Origin: Streptomyces sp. NBC_00654
GTDB lineage: Bacteria; Actinomycetota; Actinomycetes; Streptomycetales; Streptomycetaceae
DNA: 64,000 nucleotides
Assembly: GCF_026341775.1 (NCBI RefSeq)
Contig: NZ_JAPEOB010000001.1
Span: 2,728,001-2,792,000, forward strand
Direction: 5' to 3'
The notes below the pieces were generated by a model. The model searched no databases. It was not told the DNA's origin and was given only the letters and a program-made list of their open reading frames with translations. Made by a program: the position numbers and the translations under genes. Shown here piece by piece: positions 17,370-26,261 of the stretch. Numbering within the stretch: the stretch's first letter is position 1; the number at the start of each line of letters is the position of its first letter.

Positions 17370-19658
17370 TCACACGTTCACCGCCCACAGCGTGCCGCTG
17401 CCGTCGAGGAGCACGATCGAGTCGCCGCTCGCGACGGGATCGCTCAGGGAGGTGCTGTCGAACCGGCCTGTCCAGAGCGTGCGGCCGCGCTCCACTCCGA
17501 CGATTCGCGCACGGGTCCAGTGCTGGAACACCCGAGCCCGCTCGGTCCCGGAGAGCAGGGCGTATGTGCTGGTGGTCCGCACTCTTGGCGTATCGGCGTG
17601 CCAGCGTTCCGCACCGTCGGCGGCGGCCAGGCACACCGGTCCCGACTTCGTTCGCAGGACGAACCCGCCCGCGACACACGTCGTCGCGTGGGCCTTCATG
17701 CCGACCTCCTGGTACGTACTGCCGTAGGTCCAGATCCGCTCGCCGGTGCGTCCGTTCAGCGCGGTCGGCTTCCGGCGGGGTCCTGCGGCCAGCGGAAGGA
17801 AGACCGTGGTGCCCGACACCAGCTCGCCGAGCGGCTGGTAGGTGTCGGTGGTGAGGGCATCCGGCAGGGTCTGCTGGAAGGGGCTCCGCCACATCACCTC
17901 GCCTGTGGACGCCTTGCGGCAGACGAGGTCGACAGCCACTGTCCTGCCGCCCTCGTAGAAGAGCAGGCCCTCACCCACGGGCTGCGCCAGGTCGCCATTT
18001 GGCTGAAAGCCGGGGCGGGTCCACATCTTCCTGCCCGTCCTGCCGAGAACCGCGGTTCCGTTGCCGCAGAGGATCAGGTCGCCGGCCAGGACCCACGTGG
18101 CGTCGTACGGGGAGGACGCGTCGATCCCCCATCGCCGGTGGCCGGTGCGGGGATCGATTCCGCTCACCAGACCGTCCTCTCCGGTGATCAGCAAGCCGCT
18201 GGGGCGGTGCACATCCAGCCCCATGGCGCTGTTGGAGACCGACTTCCGCCACCGGCGGTCGCCGGTGGCGGCGTCGAAGGCGTGCACCTGTCCGCCCTTG
18301 TTGCCGGGGTCCCGGGTCAGGGCGAGCAGCGTGCCGCCGACGACCGTGAAACGTGCTTCCCTGGCCCAGGCCGCGTTGAGGGGCGCCTTCCACAGACGCT
18401 TGCCGGTGGCGAGGTCGAACGTGTGGAGCGCGGCCGTCTCCTTGTAGTAGTGGCCGGTGGCCACATGGCACCGGCCGTCGGCCAGGACGATGTCCGGGCC
18501 GTCGGAGTTGATCAGGTCGACGTCCGCGATCTTCTGCGACCAGGCGACCGGGTCCCGCTCGGGTTCGCCGGTCAGATACATTGCCGCCGCCGCTCCGGTG
18601 ACCGTGACCGCGGCGAGGCCCGCACCGCTCATGAGCAGGCCGCGCCGGCTCATGCCCGTTCCGCCGGACGGCCCGGCCGGGGCCTGAGCCGTGGGTGCCG
18701 CGGCGAAACCGTCGGACACGGAGGCAGCCGAAGGAGGTGGGCTCGCCCCGTGCTCCCCTCGGTCGGCAACGGTGGGGGTGTAGTGACGGGCTGCGGGCCG
18801 GGCCGGCCGCGCATCACCGAGGCGCCGCAGCTCGTCGGCAAGAACGGCGGCCGATTCGTATCGCTCACCCGGGTCCTTGGCCAGCAGCCGACCGACCAGG
18901 CGGTCCCACGAAGCGGGGACACCGGACACGACACTGCTCGGCGCCGGTGGCGGATCGTGAAGGTGCGCCGTGACATACCCGAGGGTGTCCGGAGCGTCGA
19001 ACGGCAGCCTGCCGGTGAGCAGTTCGAACAGCACACACCCGAGGGAGTACAGGTCGCTGCGCTGCTCGGGGCGCCCGCGCGCCTGCTCCGGTGCCATGTA
19101 CGCGGCCGTGCCCACCATGAACCCCGTGTGGGTCAGCCGGTCACCGGTGGCCGAGGCGTCGGCGGCGCGGGCGATCCCGAAGTCGAGCACCTTCAGAGTG
19201 CCCGAGGCCGCGACGAAGAGATTCGCGGGCTTGATGTCGCGGTGGAGGATGCCGGCGGCATGCGCCTCCCCCAGGGCTTCGCACACCTGCGCCCCCCAAC
19301 GCGCCACATCCTCCTCGCCGACAGGTCCGCGCCGGACAACGGCGTCCAGACCCTCGCCACGGAGCAGTTCCATCACGAGGAACGGCGTCGTGCCCTGGCC
19401 GGTCGCCGCCTCACCGAGATCGTGGACGGTCACGATATGGGGATGCTGAAGCGCGGCGGTGATCCGCGCCTCCCGCAGAAACCGGGCGCGCGCCTCGTCG
19501 GCCCGACTGCCGCCGCCGGCAAGGACCGAGATCACCTTGACAGCGACCGGCCGCCGCAGACTGGCGTCCTGCGCCTCCCACACCTCTCCCATCCCGCCGC
19601 GCCCCAGCGGGCGCACCAGGCGGTAGCGGTCAGCAAGTATCAGATCCCGGTCGTCCAC
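17370..19658 (-). CDS. Ser/Thr protein kinase with PQQ-type beta-propeller sensor domain
   Basis: 762 residues from a GTG start. Hanks-type kinase domain 12-270: Gly loop GRGGMGEV, VAVKVI with the ATP Lys, catalytic loop HRDIKPANL, DFGIARA and TAAYMAPEQARG. A Pro/Ala linker, then one membrane segment (about 345-365, GLLMSGAGLAAVTVTGAAAA), then an extracytoplasmic PQQ-like propeller with repeated W/VAL-G-R-LWK units (ATGKRLWKAPL, ATGDRRWRK, RTGHRRWGID, RTGERIWTYG). Such a kinase is expected to sense an external ligand and phosphorylate cytosolic targets. No obvious target gene next to it. Confidence 0.93.
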   Translation of the reverse strand: MDDRDLILADRYRLVRPLGRGGMGEVWEAQDASLRRPVAVKVISVLAGGGSRADEARARFLREARITAALQHPHIVTVHDLGEAATGQGTTPFLVMELLRGEGLDAVVRRGPVGEEDVARWGAQVCEALGEAHAAGILHRDIKPANLFVAASGTLKVLDFGIARAADASATGDRLTHTGFMVGTAAYMAPEQARGRPEQRSDLYSLGCVLFELLTGRLPFDAPDTLGYVTAHLHDPPPAPSSVVSGVPASWDRLVGRLLAKDPGERYESAAVLADELRRLGDARPARPAARHYTPTVADRGEHGASPPPSAASVSDGFAAAPTAQAPAGPSGGTGMSRRGLLMSGAGLAAVTVTGAAAAMYLTGEPERDPVAWSQKIADVDLINSDGPDIVLADGRCHVATGHYYKETAALHTFDLATGKRLWKAPLNAAWAREARFTVVGGTLLALTRDPGNKGGQVHAFDAATGDRRWRKSVSNSAMGLDVHRPSGLLITGEDGLVSGIDPRTGHRRWGIDASSPYDATWVLAGDLILCGNGTAVLGRTGRKMWTRPGFQPNGDLAQPVGEGLLFYEGGRTVAVDLVCRKASTGEVMWRSPFQQTLPDALTTDTYQPLGELVSGTTVFLPLAAGPRRKPTALNGRTGERIWTYGSTYQEVGMKAHATTCVAGGFVLRTKSGPVCLAAADGAERWHADTPRVRTTSTYALLSGTERARVFQHWTRARIVGVERGRTLWTGRFDSTSLSDPVASGDSIVLLDGSGTLWAVNV

Positions 19659-19857
19659 AGCCCCAAATCCCCCGGCGGTAAGCGGTTTTCACTCGGCAGC
19701 GTTGATCGTAGACCGGTCGGCCCGCGCCTGCGCCCGCCATGTTTCGGCGAGAACGAGACCCCCACCGGGCCGGCACGCCCGAAACGCATGCCCGGAACCC
19801 CTGACTACGCTGCCGGGTTCACCGGGCTCGCACCGCGGGTTCGGTCCGAGGGTCGGG

Positions 19858-20406
19858 TCAGGTGCACTTGAGTTCTTTCTGGGCGAATGCCGTGAACTTC
19901 TTCAGGAGCTTCGGCAGCGTGCTGCGCTCGTCCTTGTCGCTGGATGCACGTACGTCGATGCGCAGTTCCAGGTACTTCCCAGGAGAAGGGCCTGAATTGG
20001 CAGTGGGTTTGCACGCGAAGTAGGTAGCTGCTCCATTGTCCCAGACAATGCCTTTCTTTCCGATGCCGATGGGGTCGGGTTTCGCAGGGTCCCATGAACT
20101 CCACTCGATGAGCGTCTCATCCTCATGGAGTTCTGCGTAGGCGCTGAAACCCTGGTTGCCGTCGATGTACAAGTTGCAGCTCACCTGACGTGCACGATCG
20201 GTGAAGTAGAAGATATCGGATGTCTGGGTGGCCGTCTCTCCGGTGGGGAGGAGCGGTGACAATTCCTGAGGAGTCAGAAATCCCCAGCAGAACTCTTTCG
20301 GGAGTTGGGGGACGGACTTAGTCTCGTCTTCGGAGCATCCTGCTGTCACCGTAGCCAGGATCACGGAAGCAGTGACAGTTGCCGCGGTCTTTATGAACTC
20401 ACGCAT
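19858..20406 (-). CDS. Hypothetical lipoprotein, paralogue of the next gene
   Basis: 182 residues with a lipoprotein signal ending in VTAGC (Cys24). The body is SVPQLPKEFCWG at the N-terminus, DRARQVSCNLYIDG in the middle, then GKKGIVWDNGAATYFACKP and a C-terminal helix LPKLLKKFTAFAQKELKC. The neighbouring protein (20503-21063) repeats each of these: SVPELPKNICWG, GKKGLIWPNGAATYFVC, LPELLRKLVAFAGPKLGC. Four Cys outside the lipobox are conserved between the two, suggesting two disulfides. No family name recognised. DNA is clearly lower in GC than most of the window. Confidence 0.85.
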   Translation of the reverse strand: MREFIKTAATVTASVILATVTAGCSEDETKSVPQLPKEFCWGFLTPQELSPLLPTGETATQTSDIFYFTDRARQVSCNLYIDGNQGFSAYAELHEDETLIEWSSWDPAKPDPIGIGKKGIVWDNGAATYFACKPTANSGPSPGKYLELRIDVRASSDKDERSTLPKLLKKFTAFAQKELKCT

Positions 20407-20502
20407 GAATGGCTTGTCTTTTTCGAGAGGTCGTGGATATCAGGTCGCGGCGATAGAATGCGGGATGGGTCGGTTCCGCTGCTTCTTCATTTGGGGGCGT
20501 CG

Positions 20503-21063
20503 TCACTGGCACCCAAGTTTTGGCCCCGCGAACGCCACCAGCTTGCGCAGCAGTTCTGGCAGGATGCGGCGAATCTCCTTCTCCGGATTTTCCGTACTGA
20601 ATGTGGTGAGGCGAAACTCGATGAACGAGCCGCGCCCGGAAGAGTCCTTGGGGGGTTCGCAGACGAAGTACGTGGCAGCTCCGTTGGGCCAGATGAGGCC
20701 CTTCTTGCCGACGTCGATCCTGTCGGGATTTTTCCCGGCGATGGAATCCCACTTGACCCACTTCTCATAGCTCCTATTCCAGGCCAGCACCTGGAATGAA
20801 GGAAGACCATCGATACTGATGGTGCACAGTGCTGTGGACCCTGGGGGCACGGGCTTCGGGAGAGCAGTCGGTTTCGTCAGCTCCAGGGCTTTCTTTCCGC
20901 TAGGCAGGAGGGGTGCTACGTCCTGTGAGTCGAGGGCGCCCCAGCAGATATTCTTGGGTAGTTCCGGAACGGAACTCTTCTCGCCGGAGGAGCAGCCGGT
21001 CAGGGCTGTTGCCGCGATGATGGTGGTCGCGATTGCTGCGACGAAATTGTTGATTCTGAGCAC
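20503..21063 (-). CDS. Hypothetical lipoprotein, paralogue of the previous gene
   Basis: 186 residues from a GTG start; lipobox ALTGC at Cys24. Clearly homologous over its whole length to the 19858-20406 product (see the motifs given there), so the pair arose by tandem duplication. It lies downstream of the DUF6571 gene on the same strand with 195 bases between. Membrane-anchored surface proteins next to a WXG-like protein could be partners or protect against it, but that is only a suggestion. Confidence 0.85.
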   Translation of the reverse strand: MLRINNFVAAIATTIIAATALTGCSSGEKSSVPELPKNICWGALDSQDVAPLLPSGKKALELTKPTALPKPVPPGSTALCTISIDGLPSFQVLAWNRSYEKWVKWDSIAGKNPDRIDVGKKGLIWPNGAATYFVCEPPKDSSGRGSFIEFRLTTFSTENPEKEIRRILPELLRKLVAFAGPKLGCQ

Positions 21064-21258
21064 TATTGATCCCCTAGGTCAGAGAGTCGGCCACCAGTCA
21101 TTCCCGCGCGACCTGTATGGGTGTGGGACGAGAACATTTCTTTCGTGAACCCGCGAATTTTTCCAGAAGTTTCGACAAGCTGCCACGCTTGGTTTCTTCG
21201 CGGGACATTCTTCGGCGGCCGCCGTGATTCTTTGGGTCGGTGAATGGATCGCACGTTG

Positions 21259-23535
21259 TTAAGGATGGGTCGAGGCCGCCAGGTCGCGTCCGACGGAGTG
21301 GGCGTTCGCGGTCTCGGTGGAGGCGGAGCCTTTGTATTCGTTGTACTGCTCGGGTGTCAGACCCGCTGCCTTCCCGCCTGTGACAACAGCGTTTGCTGCT
21401 GCCGCCTTGGCCGACCCTTCACCTGTTGCGTATTCAGCGCCTGATTCGAGGCCGGCCTCTTCCAACGAATCCAGTTCTGCGCTCTCCACCACGGAGTCGG
21501 CGACGTCTTCCTGGATCCAGGTCACCACGTCGCCGGCCACAGGAACCATCTCGAGATACTTGGCTCCTACAATGTCAATGACGCGATTTGTCCACTTGGC
21601 GTTGTCTTCGACGCCCTTGCTGTACTCCGACTGCTCGTGCGTCTTCAGCTCGTGAATCGCATGTGTCCTCGCCTCGGTCATCATTCCCGCGATCTCACCA
21701 CCCGGATGCACCGCATTCCTCACCGCTTCTCCCATGTCGGCATGCTTCTCGGGATGCTGGAACGCGTCGCTCACCAGTGCCGTCGTGTACGCCTGCTGGG
21801 CGTGTGAGATCGCGCCGTACGCCTGGGGGTCCTGGCCGACCGATCCGAGGAAGCGGGCCATCAGGGCCTTGTCGAAGTCGGCCGGGACTCCGAACGGCTT
21901 GATCTGGCCCGCCGCGTTCTCGGCGGTGGCCTGGAGGTCGGGCATGTATTCCGCGGCCATGGCGCCGAATCGCGGGGCGAGGGCGCTCAGGGGGCCGGGT
22001 GGGTCGCCCGCCTTGGCCGAGACCAGTTCTGGGTTGGTGCCGATCTTCTCGACGACCTTTTCCATCACCTGGCTCATGTCCTTGGTGTGCCGCACCGGCG
22101 GTGCGTCGTCGTCGCCGGGTACGCGGCCCGTGACGGCCGCTTCCAGGGCATTGCCGATGGCAGTCTGACCGGGGGTGCTCTCGCCGTCGACCGTGGTGTC
22201 GTACCAGTCCGCCGTCGGCTTCTTGTCGAGCATGTAGTCGACCACGCTCTGTGCCTTCTTGCCCTCGGTCTCCTTGTCCGAGAGGGTGACGATGCCGTCC
22301 TTGTTGGTGTCGTCACGCATGTTCTCGTTGAAGAGCTCCGACGACGCCCCGGGGTTGTTGCTCAGGGCCTCCATCAGGCCGGTGATCGGATTGAAGCCCC
22401 TGCCGCCCTCGCTGCCGAGGTTGAGGGACATCTTCTGGTCGTAGGGCAGGCTCTCGGACCAGATATGCGGGTTCTTCTTGTCCATGGCGATCATGTCGCG
22501 GCCGACCGAGGTCAGGAACTGCTTGTCGTACGTGCCCTCCCGCAGCAGTGATCCGAGGGCCTGGTATCCGTACACCTTGGCGTTGCCCGCGAAGCTCGAA
22601 ACGTCGATCTCCTTGCGGCCCGCCTTCATGAGCTGGGTGGTCCAGGTGGCATCCAGATGGTTCGGGACCGTTGGTGTGGTGGCGAGGCCGAGCATCGATC
22701 CCATGTCGCTCTGGATGTTGCGGACCATCGCTGCCCGGTCCTGGCCGGCGGGGCCGAGGGACGTGGAGTCCAGCGACATCCGTGTGTACGCCTCAAGGGT
22801 CCCTTCCGCGCCCAGCTTCCGGTAGAAGCCGGTGGCGAACTCCGGGTCGTCGCGGTTGTCGTCGATGACCTCTTCGAGCTTCCGCAGCGCTTCGACGTTG
22901 CGGGCGGTGCCGCCTTCCCCTGTCGCCTGCTTCAGCAGCGCGGCGGCGCGGTCGACCTGCTCCGCGTCGAGGCTGGTGTACTTCGGCGAGCTGAAGTTGT
23001 GTTCGTCCTTCACGTTGGCCTCAAGGGCCAGCTTCAGGGACTCGTCCGCGTCGGAGCAGTCCTCGACGATGCGGTCGATCTTCTTCTGCAGGGTCGTGAC
23101 AGCGGTCTTCTGCTTGCGCAGGGCCTCCGGATAGTCCGGATCGTGGCGCGCCGCCGTGTCGGTCTCCAGGTTGTGCCGGGGTGACACCTTGCCCGCCGCG
23201 CTCACGACGACACCCGTGGCGGGAGCCTCGTCGTCCCTGAGCCGGACCAGCTCGTCCTTGGCTAACTTGAACGATGTGTGTGCGTCCGCAAGGACTAACT
23301 TGATGCCCCGGGCCTGGGCCGCCGCGTCCTCGAACTCCGTGGCGGTCTTGGTGATGAAGGACTTGGTGACGCCCGCGTTGACGCCCTCCCACTCCGCCTT
23401 GTCCGCCTTGGCTTTCATTCCGTTTCGGGCGTCTTCGGCGAGCTTTTCCAGCTTGGAAAGCATTTCCGCCCAGTCATCGACAGCCGCCTTGAGCTTTTCG
23501 ACCGGCGCGTTGACGACGTCTTCGTATTGCAGCAC
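21259..23535 (-). CDS. DUF6571-like protein with WXG100-type N-terminal region
   Basis: 758 residues. The first about 100 residues are helical (EKLKAAVDDWAEMLSKLEKL ... WEGVNAGVTKSF), resembling the helical hairpin of ESX/WXG100 export substrates. The rest is the long helical DUF6571-type body with LGPAGQDRAAMVRNIQSDMG, LGSEGGRGFNPITGLMEALS and DTNKDGIVTLSDKET, which looks like an EF-hand-like calcium loop. No signal peptide; if exported, a type VII route is likely, but no ESX machinery is in the window. Two TTA leucine codons (23298-23296 and 23265-23263) make it a candidate for bldA control. Two lipoprotein genes follow downstream. Confidence 0.8.
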   Translation of the reverse strand: MLQYEDVVNAPVEKLKAAVDDWAEMLSKLEKLAEDARNGMKAKADKAEWEGVNAGVTKSFITKTATEFEDAAAQARGIKLVLADAHTSFKLAKDELVRLRDDEAPATGVVVSAAGKVSPRHNLETDTAARHDPDYPEALRKQKTAVTTLQKKIDRIVEDCSDADESLKLALEANVKDEHNFSSPKYTSLDAEQVDRAAALLKQATGEGGTARNVEALRKLEEVIDDNRDDPEFATGFYRKLGAEGTLEAYTRMSLDSTSLGPAGQDRAAMVRNIQSDMGSMLGLATTPTVPNHLDATWTTQLMKAGRKEIDVSSFAGNAKVYGYQALGSLLREGTYDKQFLTSVGRDMIAMDKKNPHIWSESLPYDQKMSLNLGSEGGRGFNPITGLMEALSNNPGASSELFNENMRDDTNKDGIVTLSDKETEGKKAQSVVDYMLDKKPTADWYDTTVDGESTPGQTAIGNALEAAVTGRVPGDDDAPPVRHTKDMSQVMEKVVEKIGTNPELVSAKAGDPPGPLSALAPRFGAMAAEYMPDLQATAENAAGQIKPFGVPADFDKALMARFLGSVGQDPQAYGAISHAQQAYTTALVSDAFQHPEKHADMGEAVRNAVHPGGEIAGMMTEARTHAIHELKTHEQSEYSKGVEDNAKWTNRVIDIVGAKYLEMVPVAGDVVTWIQEDVADSVVESAELDSLEEAGLESGAEYATGEGSAKAAAANAVVTGGKAAGLTPEQYNEYKGSASTETANAHSVGRDLAASTHP

Positions 23536-23580
23536 GTATCCCCCCGGCGGCCTGCTTGAAGGTCAATGGGTGCGTGGCCG

Positions 23581-23606
23581 CCACGCGTCAGACTAGCGAC
23601 GCGTGG
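23581..23606. terminator. 9-bp inverted repeat between GAP1 and DUF6571 genes
   Basis: Perfect arms ccacgcgtc and gacgcgtgg with an 8-base loop. It is 58 bases past the GAP1 gene stop and 46 bases before the DUF6571 start, so it may end GAP1 transcription or serve as an operator for the DUF6571 promoter. Confidence 0.5.
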
Positions 23607-23663
23607 TACCCGGGATACGCAATTGCAATGTCACAGCCACTGTTCCGGCGATTCCGGCTGGAA

Positions 23664-26087
23664 TCAGCCCCTGCGGACGCGCCCCGCGATGCGACGGCCG
23701 AGCCGGCCGAGGGTGCTGGACCGGTTCCAGTCGCGGAACGCGTCGGCCCGGCCGCTGCTGCCCGCGCGCCCGACGGCCGCCTCGATCTCCGATACTCCGG
23801 CCGTGGACAGCGCACGAACCGCAGGGCGCAGCACCTCGTCCAGAAGGGCCTTCGCGGTCGTGGTCCAGGCGCGGCCCGCGTGCGGATGGGAGGTCCAGAC
23901 GTTGAAGCAGTCGGCCGCGTACGCGGGGTCGGCCCTCAGGCGTGCCCCGACGGCTGCCGCTCGGGCGGCCCGGTCGTAGGCGGCGATGAGGTCTCCGTCG
24001 TCGCTGTGGACGAAGGCGTACAGCTCCGCCTCGGGCCGGTCCGAGGCCAGGAGACGGTGTACCAGGGCCCCGAACGCGTGCTCCCGGACGGCGGGTTCCA
24101 CCGGTTCCGCGAGTGAGCACAGCGAACGGGCCCGCTCCGCCCAGCCGGAACCGGCCGTGCCGGAGCGCACCTCGCGCGCGAAGTCCAGGAGAAGGAGCGC
24201 ACCGCGCACCCGGCCCTGGATCTCCTGGGGGAAGGCGCGCAACAGGTCATGGGCGAACGCGGCGGCGTCCTCCTCGTCGGCGGGCGCCCCCAGCACCGCG
24301 TCGACCAGGCACGACCACGTACCGGCCGCACGGTGGGAGTCCGAGGTGGCCGCGTCCAGCAACAGCCGGGCCTCACCGATCGTCGGCGCCCGGTCCCCCC
24401 ACACCAGCCCTGCGGCGGTCCGCAGCACCAACGGCTCGGCGAACGGCGACATACCGGCCGCCCGCAGCACCCGGTGCCACACGGCCGCCCGGTCCCCGCC
24501 GAGGGTCGCTCGGGCCCCGCCCGCCTCGGCGCACATCCGCAGGTGCGGCAACGCCTGCGAACCCGTGAACGGCAGCGCCACCCGCTCCAGCAGCCGTTCC
24601 ACCGCCCCCGGGTCGTCCGGCGCGATCCGGTCCAGGGCGCCGAGCAACGCCGTACGGACGTCGAACTGCTCGTCCAGCAGCTCCAGCAGGGTGGGCGCGA
24701 ACTCCCGGGACCGCTCGTCGGCCAGCAACGCGGGAGCCAGCCTGCGTACGACGGTGGGCAGCAGCTCCGCACAGTCCACGTCGAGCAGCCGGGCGACCCG
24801 CAGCAACTGCACGGTCCGTGTCACATCACCGTCGGCACCCGTACCGGCAGCGGACAGTTCGGCCAGGATCTCCGGACCGAGCGTGGTGGCGATGGCCTCG
24901 CCCTCCGGCCCGGAGAAGGCGGCCCGGCGGGGAAGCTCCAGCGAGCCGTTCCCGCCCCGCACCGCCTCGGTGACCAGCATCGCGGCCAGGGGAGCGGTCG
25001 TGGTGACCGGGGCGCGGCCGTCGAGTGCGCCGAACAGTCTTCCCGCAGCGTCGAATTCGGGTCCGGTACGGTCATCGATCCCGGGCGAGGTCAGGGCGTC
25101 CACAAGCTGCCGGGTACGTTTGGCGTCCAGCGCGTAGGGCCTCTCGGCGGCCCAGTCGGCGGCGGCCGCCCGCTCGTTCGAGCCGAGCGCTATGCCCGCG
25201 CACAGAGCGATCACGGCGGGCGGACCGGCGGCGAAGGGCTCCCCGGGCAGCTCGCTCGCCTCCCGGAACAGCTCCGGCGCCCGGCTCCGCCAGATCCGGG
25301 CGGCGGTCTCCGCCCAGGCATCGTCCGTGACCACCGGCGGGCGCGACCCGAAGCACGTGTGGACGCGCAATCCGCCGTCCGCCAACTCCCGTGCGTCCTC
25401 GGGCAGTACGCCCATGACGTGATGCGGGGAGGTACCCGGACGTCTGGTGTACGTGGTGTACGTCAGCCGCTCCGCGCTCCCGCCCGGCAGTACGACCCCG
25501 GCCAGCGCGACCCACCGCGCGACATCGGCACTCTGCCGCTCCACGAGGACGACCGGCGGCGATCCCGGCCCCTCCTCGCTCACCCGGCGCAGATCGGCGA
25601 AGACAGCGGCCAGCCAGGGACTGCGGGAGACGGCGAAGTCGTCCAGCCCCTCGCGCACCGGGCCGGGGCCGGGCGGCAGAGCACTGAGCGGGTCGGGTAT
25701 CGCGCCGCCGGGCGTCACGGACACCCAGCGCGGGGATCGCCACGCCTCGATCGGCAGCCGGTCGCCCGGCAGCCGCGCCCCGGCGGGCAGATGCACCGCG
25801 TGCGCGTGGAACCGTACGGGAACGGAGCCCGTACCCCGTACCGCCACCGTCCGGCAGACCAGCCGGCCTCCGTCGGACAGTGGGGTGCAGCTGAAGGCCT
25901 GAGGCAGCGAGCGAAGTTCGTCATCGGTCGGCAGGTAGGGGGCCTCGCCCGGAAGCTCGTACCCGAGGTACGGCTCGATCTCCGTGAGCAGGGCCGCCGG
26001 AATGCCGGACCCCACGGAGGTGAACCGGCCGCTCGCCCCCTCGTCCCCCGGCGCGGCGGAGGTGTAGTGCAATTGTTCAAGGCTCAT
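23664..26087 (-). CDS. GTPase-associated protein 1 (GAP1)-related protein
   Basis: 807 residues from ATG 26087. The N-terminus (SLEQLHYTSAAPGDEGASGR FTSVGSGIP read in two parts) is the GAP1 N2 domain opening, followed by LSDGGRLVCRTVAVRGTGS; the middle and C-terminal parts are helical GAP1-M/C-like. In genome surveys GAP1 proteins are encoded next to TRAFAC-type GTPases and are proposed to belong to conflict or signalling systems. No GTPase gene is adjacent here, so the copy looks orphaned or acts in trans. Function is not established. Confidence 0.8.
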   Translation of the reverse strand: MSLEQLHYTSAAPGDEGASGRFTSVGSGIPAALLTEIEPYLGYELPGEAPYLPTDDELRSLPQAFSCTPLSDGGRLVCRTVAVRGTGSVPVRFHAHAVHLPAGARLPGDRLPIEAWRSPRWVSVTPGGAIPDPLSALPPGPGPVREGLDDFAVSRSPWLAAVFADLRRVSEEGPGSPPVVLVERQSADVARWVALAGVVLPGGSAERLTYTTYTRRPGTSPHHVMGVLPEDARELADGGLRVHTCFGSRPPVVTDDAWAETAARIWRSRAPELFREASELPGEPFAAGPPAVIALCAGIALGSNERAAAADWAAERPYALDAKRTRQLVDALTSPGIDDRTGPEFDAAGRLFGALDGRAPVTTTAPLAAMLVTEAVRGGNGSLELPRRAAFSGPEGEAIATTLGPEILAELSAAGTGADGDVTRTVQLLRVARLLDVDCAELLPTVVRRLAPALLADERSREFAPTLLELLDEQFDVRTALLGALDRIAPDDPGAVERLLERVALPFTGSQALPHLRMCAEAGGARATLGGDRAAVWHRVLRAAGMSPFAEPLVLRTAAGLVWGDRAPTIGEARLLLDAATSDSHRAAGTWSCLVDAVLGAPADEEDAAAFAHDLLRAFPQEIQGRVRGALLLLDFAREVRSGTAGSGWAERARSLCSLAEPVEPAVREHAFGALVHRLLASDRPEAELYAFVHSDDGDLIAAYDRAARAAAVGARLRADPAYAADCFNVWTSHPHAGRAWTTTAKALLDEVLRPAVRALSTAGVSEIEAAVGRAGSSGRADAFRDWNRSSTLGRLGRRIAGRVRRG

Positions 26088-26195
26088 CTGTCGGCCCTCA
26101 TCGTCCCTGCCGCGACCGGTCCCCGTACCCACCCATCCCGCGACCGGGTCGGGGGGAAGTCCGCAGCCGCGTGGGGGCGACGCTATCAAGGGAAC

Positions 26196-26222
26196 GGGGC
26201 AGCGGACTTCCGCCGCTGCCCC
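26196..26222 (-). terminator. Hairpin terminator after the DUF397 gene
   Basis: Perfect 10-bp stem (ggggcagcgg / ccgctgcccc) with a 7-base loop, 40 bases past the DUF397 stop. Part of the loop and stem (gcggacttcc, 26202-26211) also pairs perfectly with ggaagtccgc at 26155-26164, giving an alternative longer-range fold. Confidence 0.65.
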
Positions 26223-26261
26223 GGAGCCCGGCCTGCCCGCCGGGCCGTGGATCCGCGTGGA

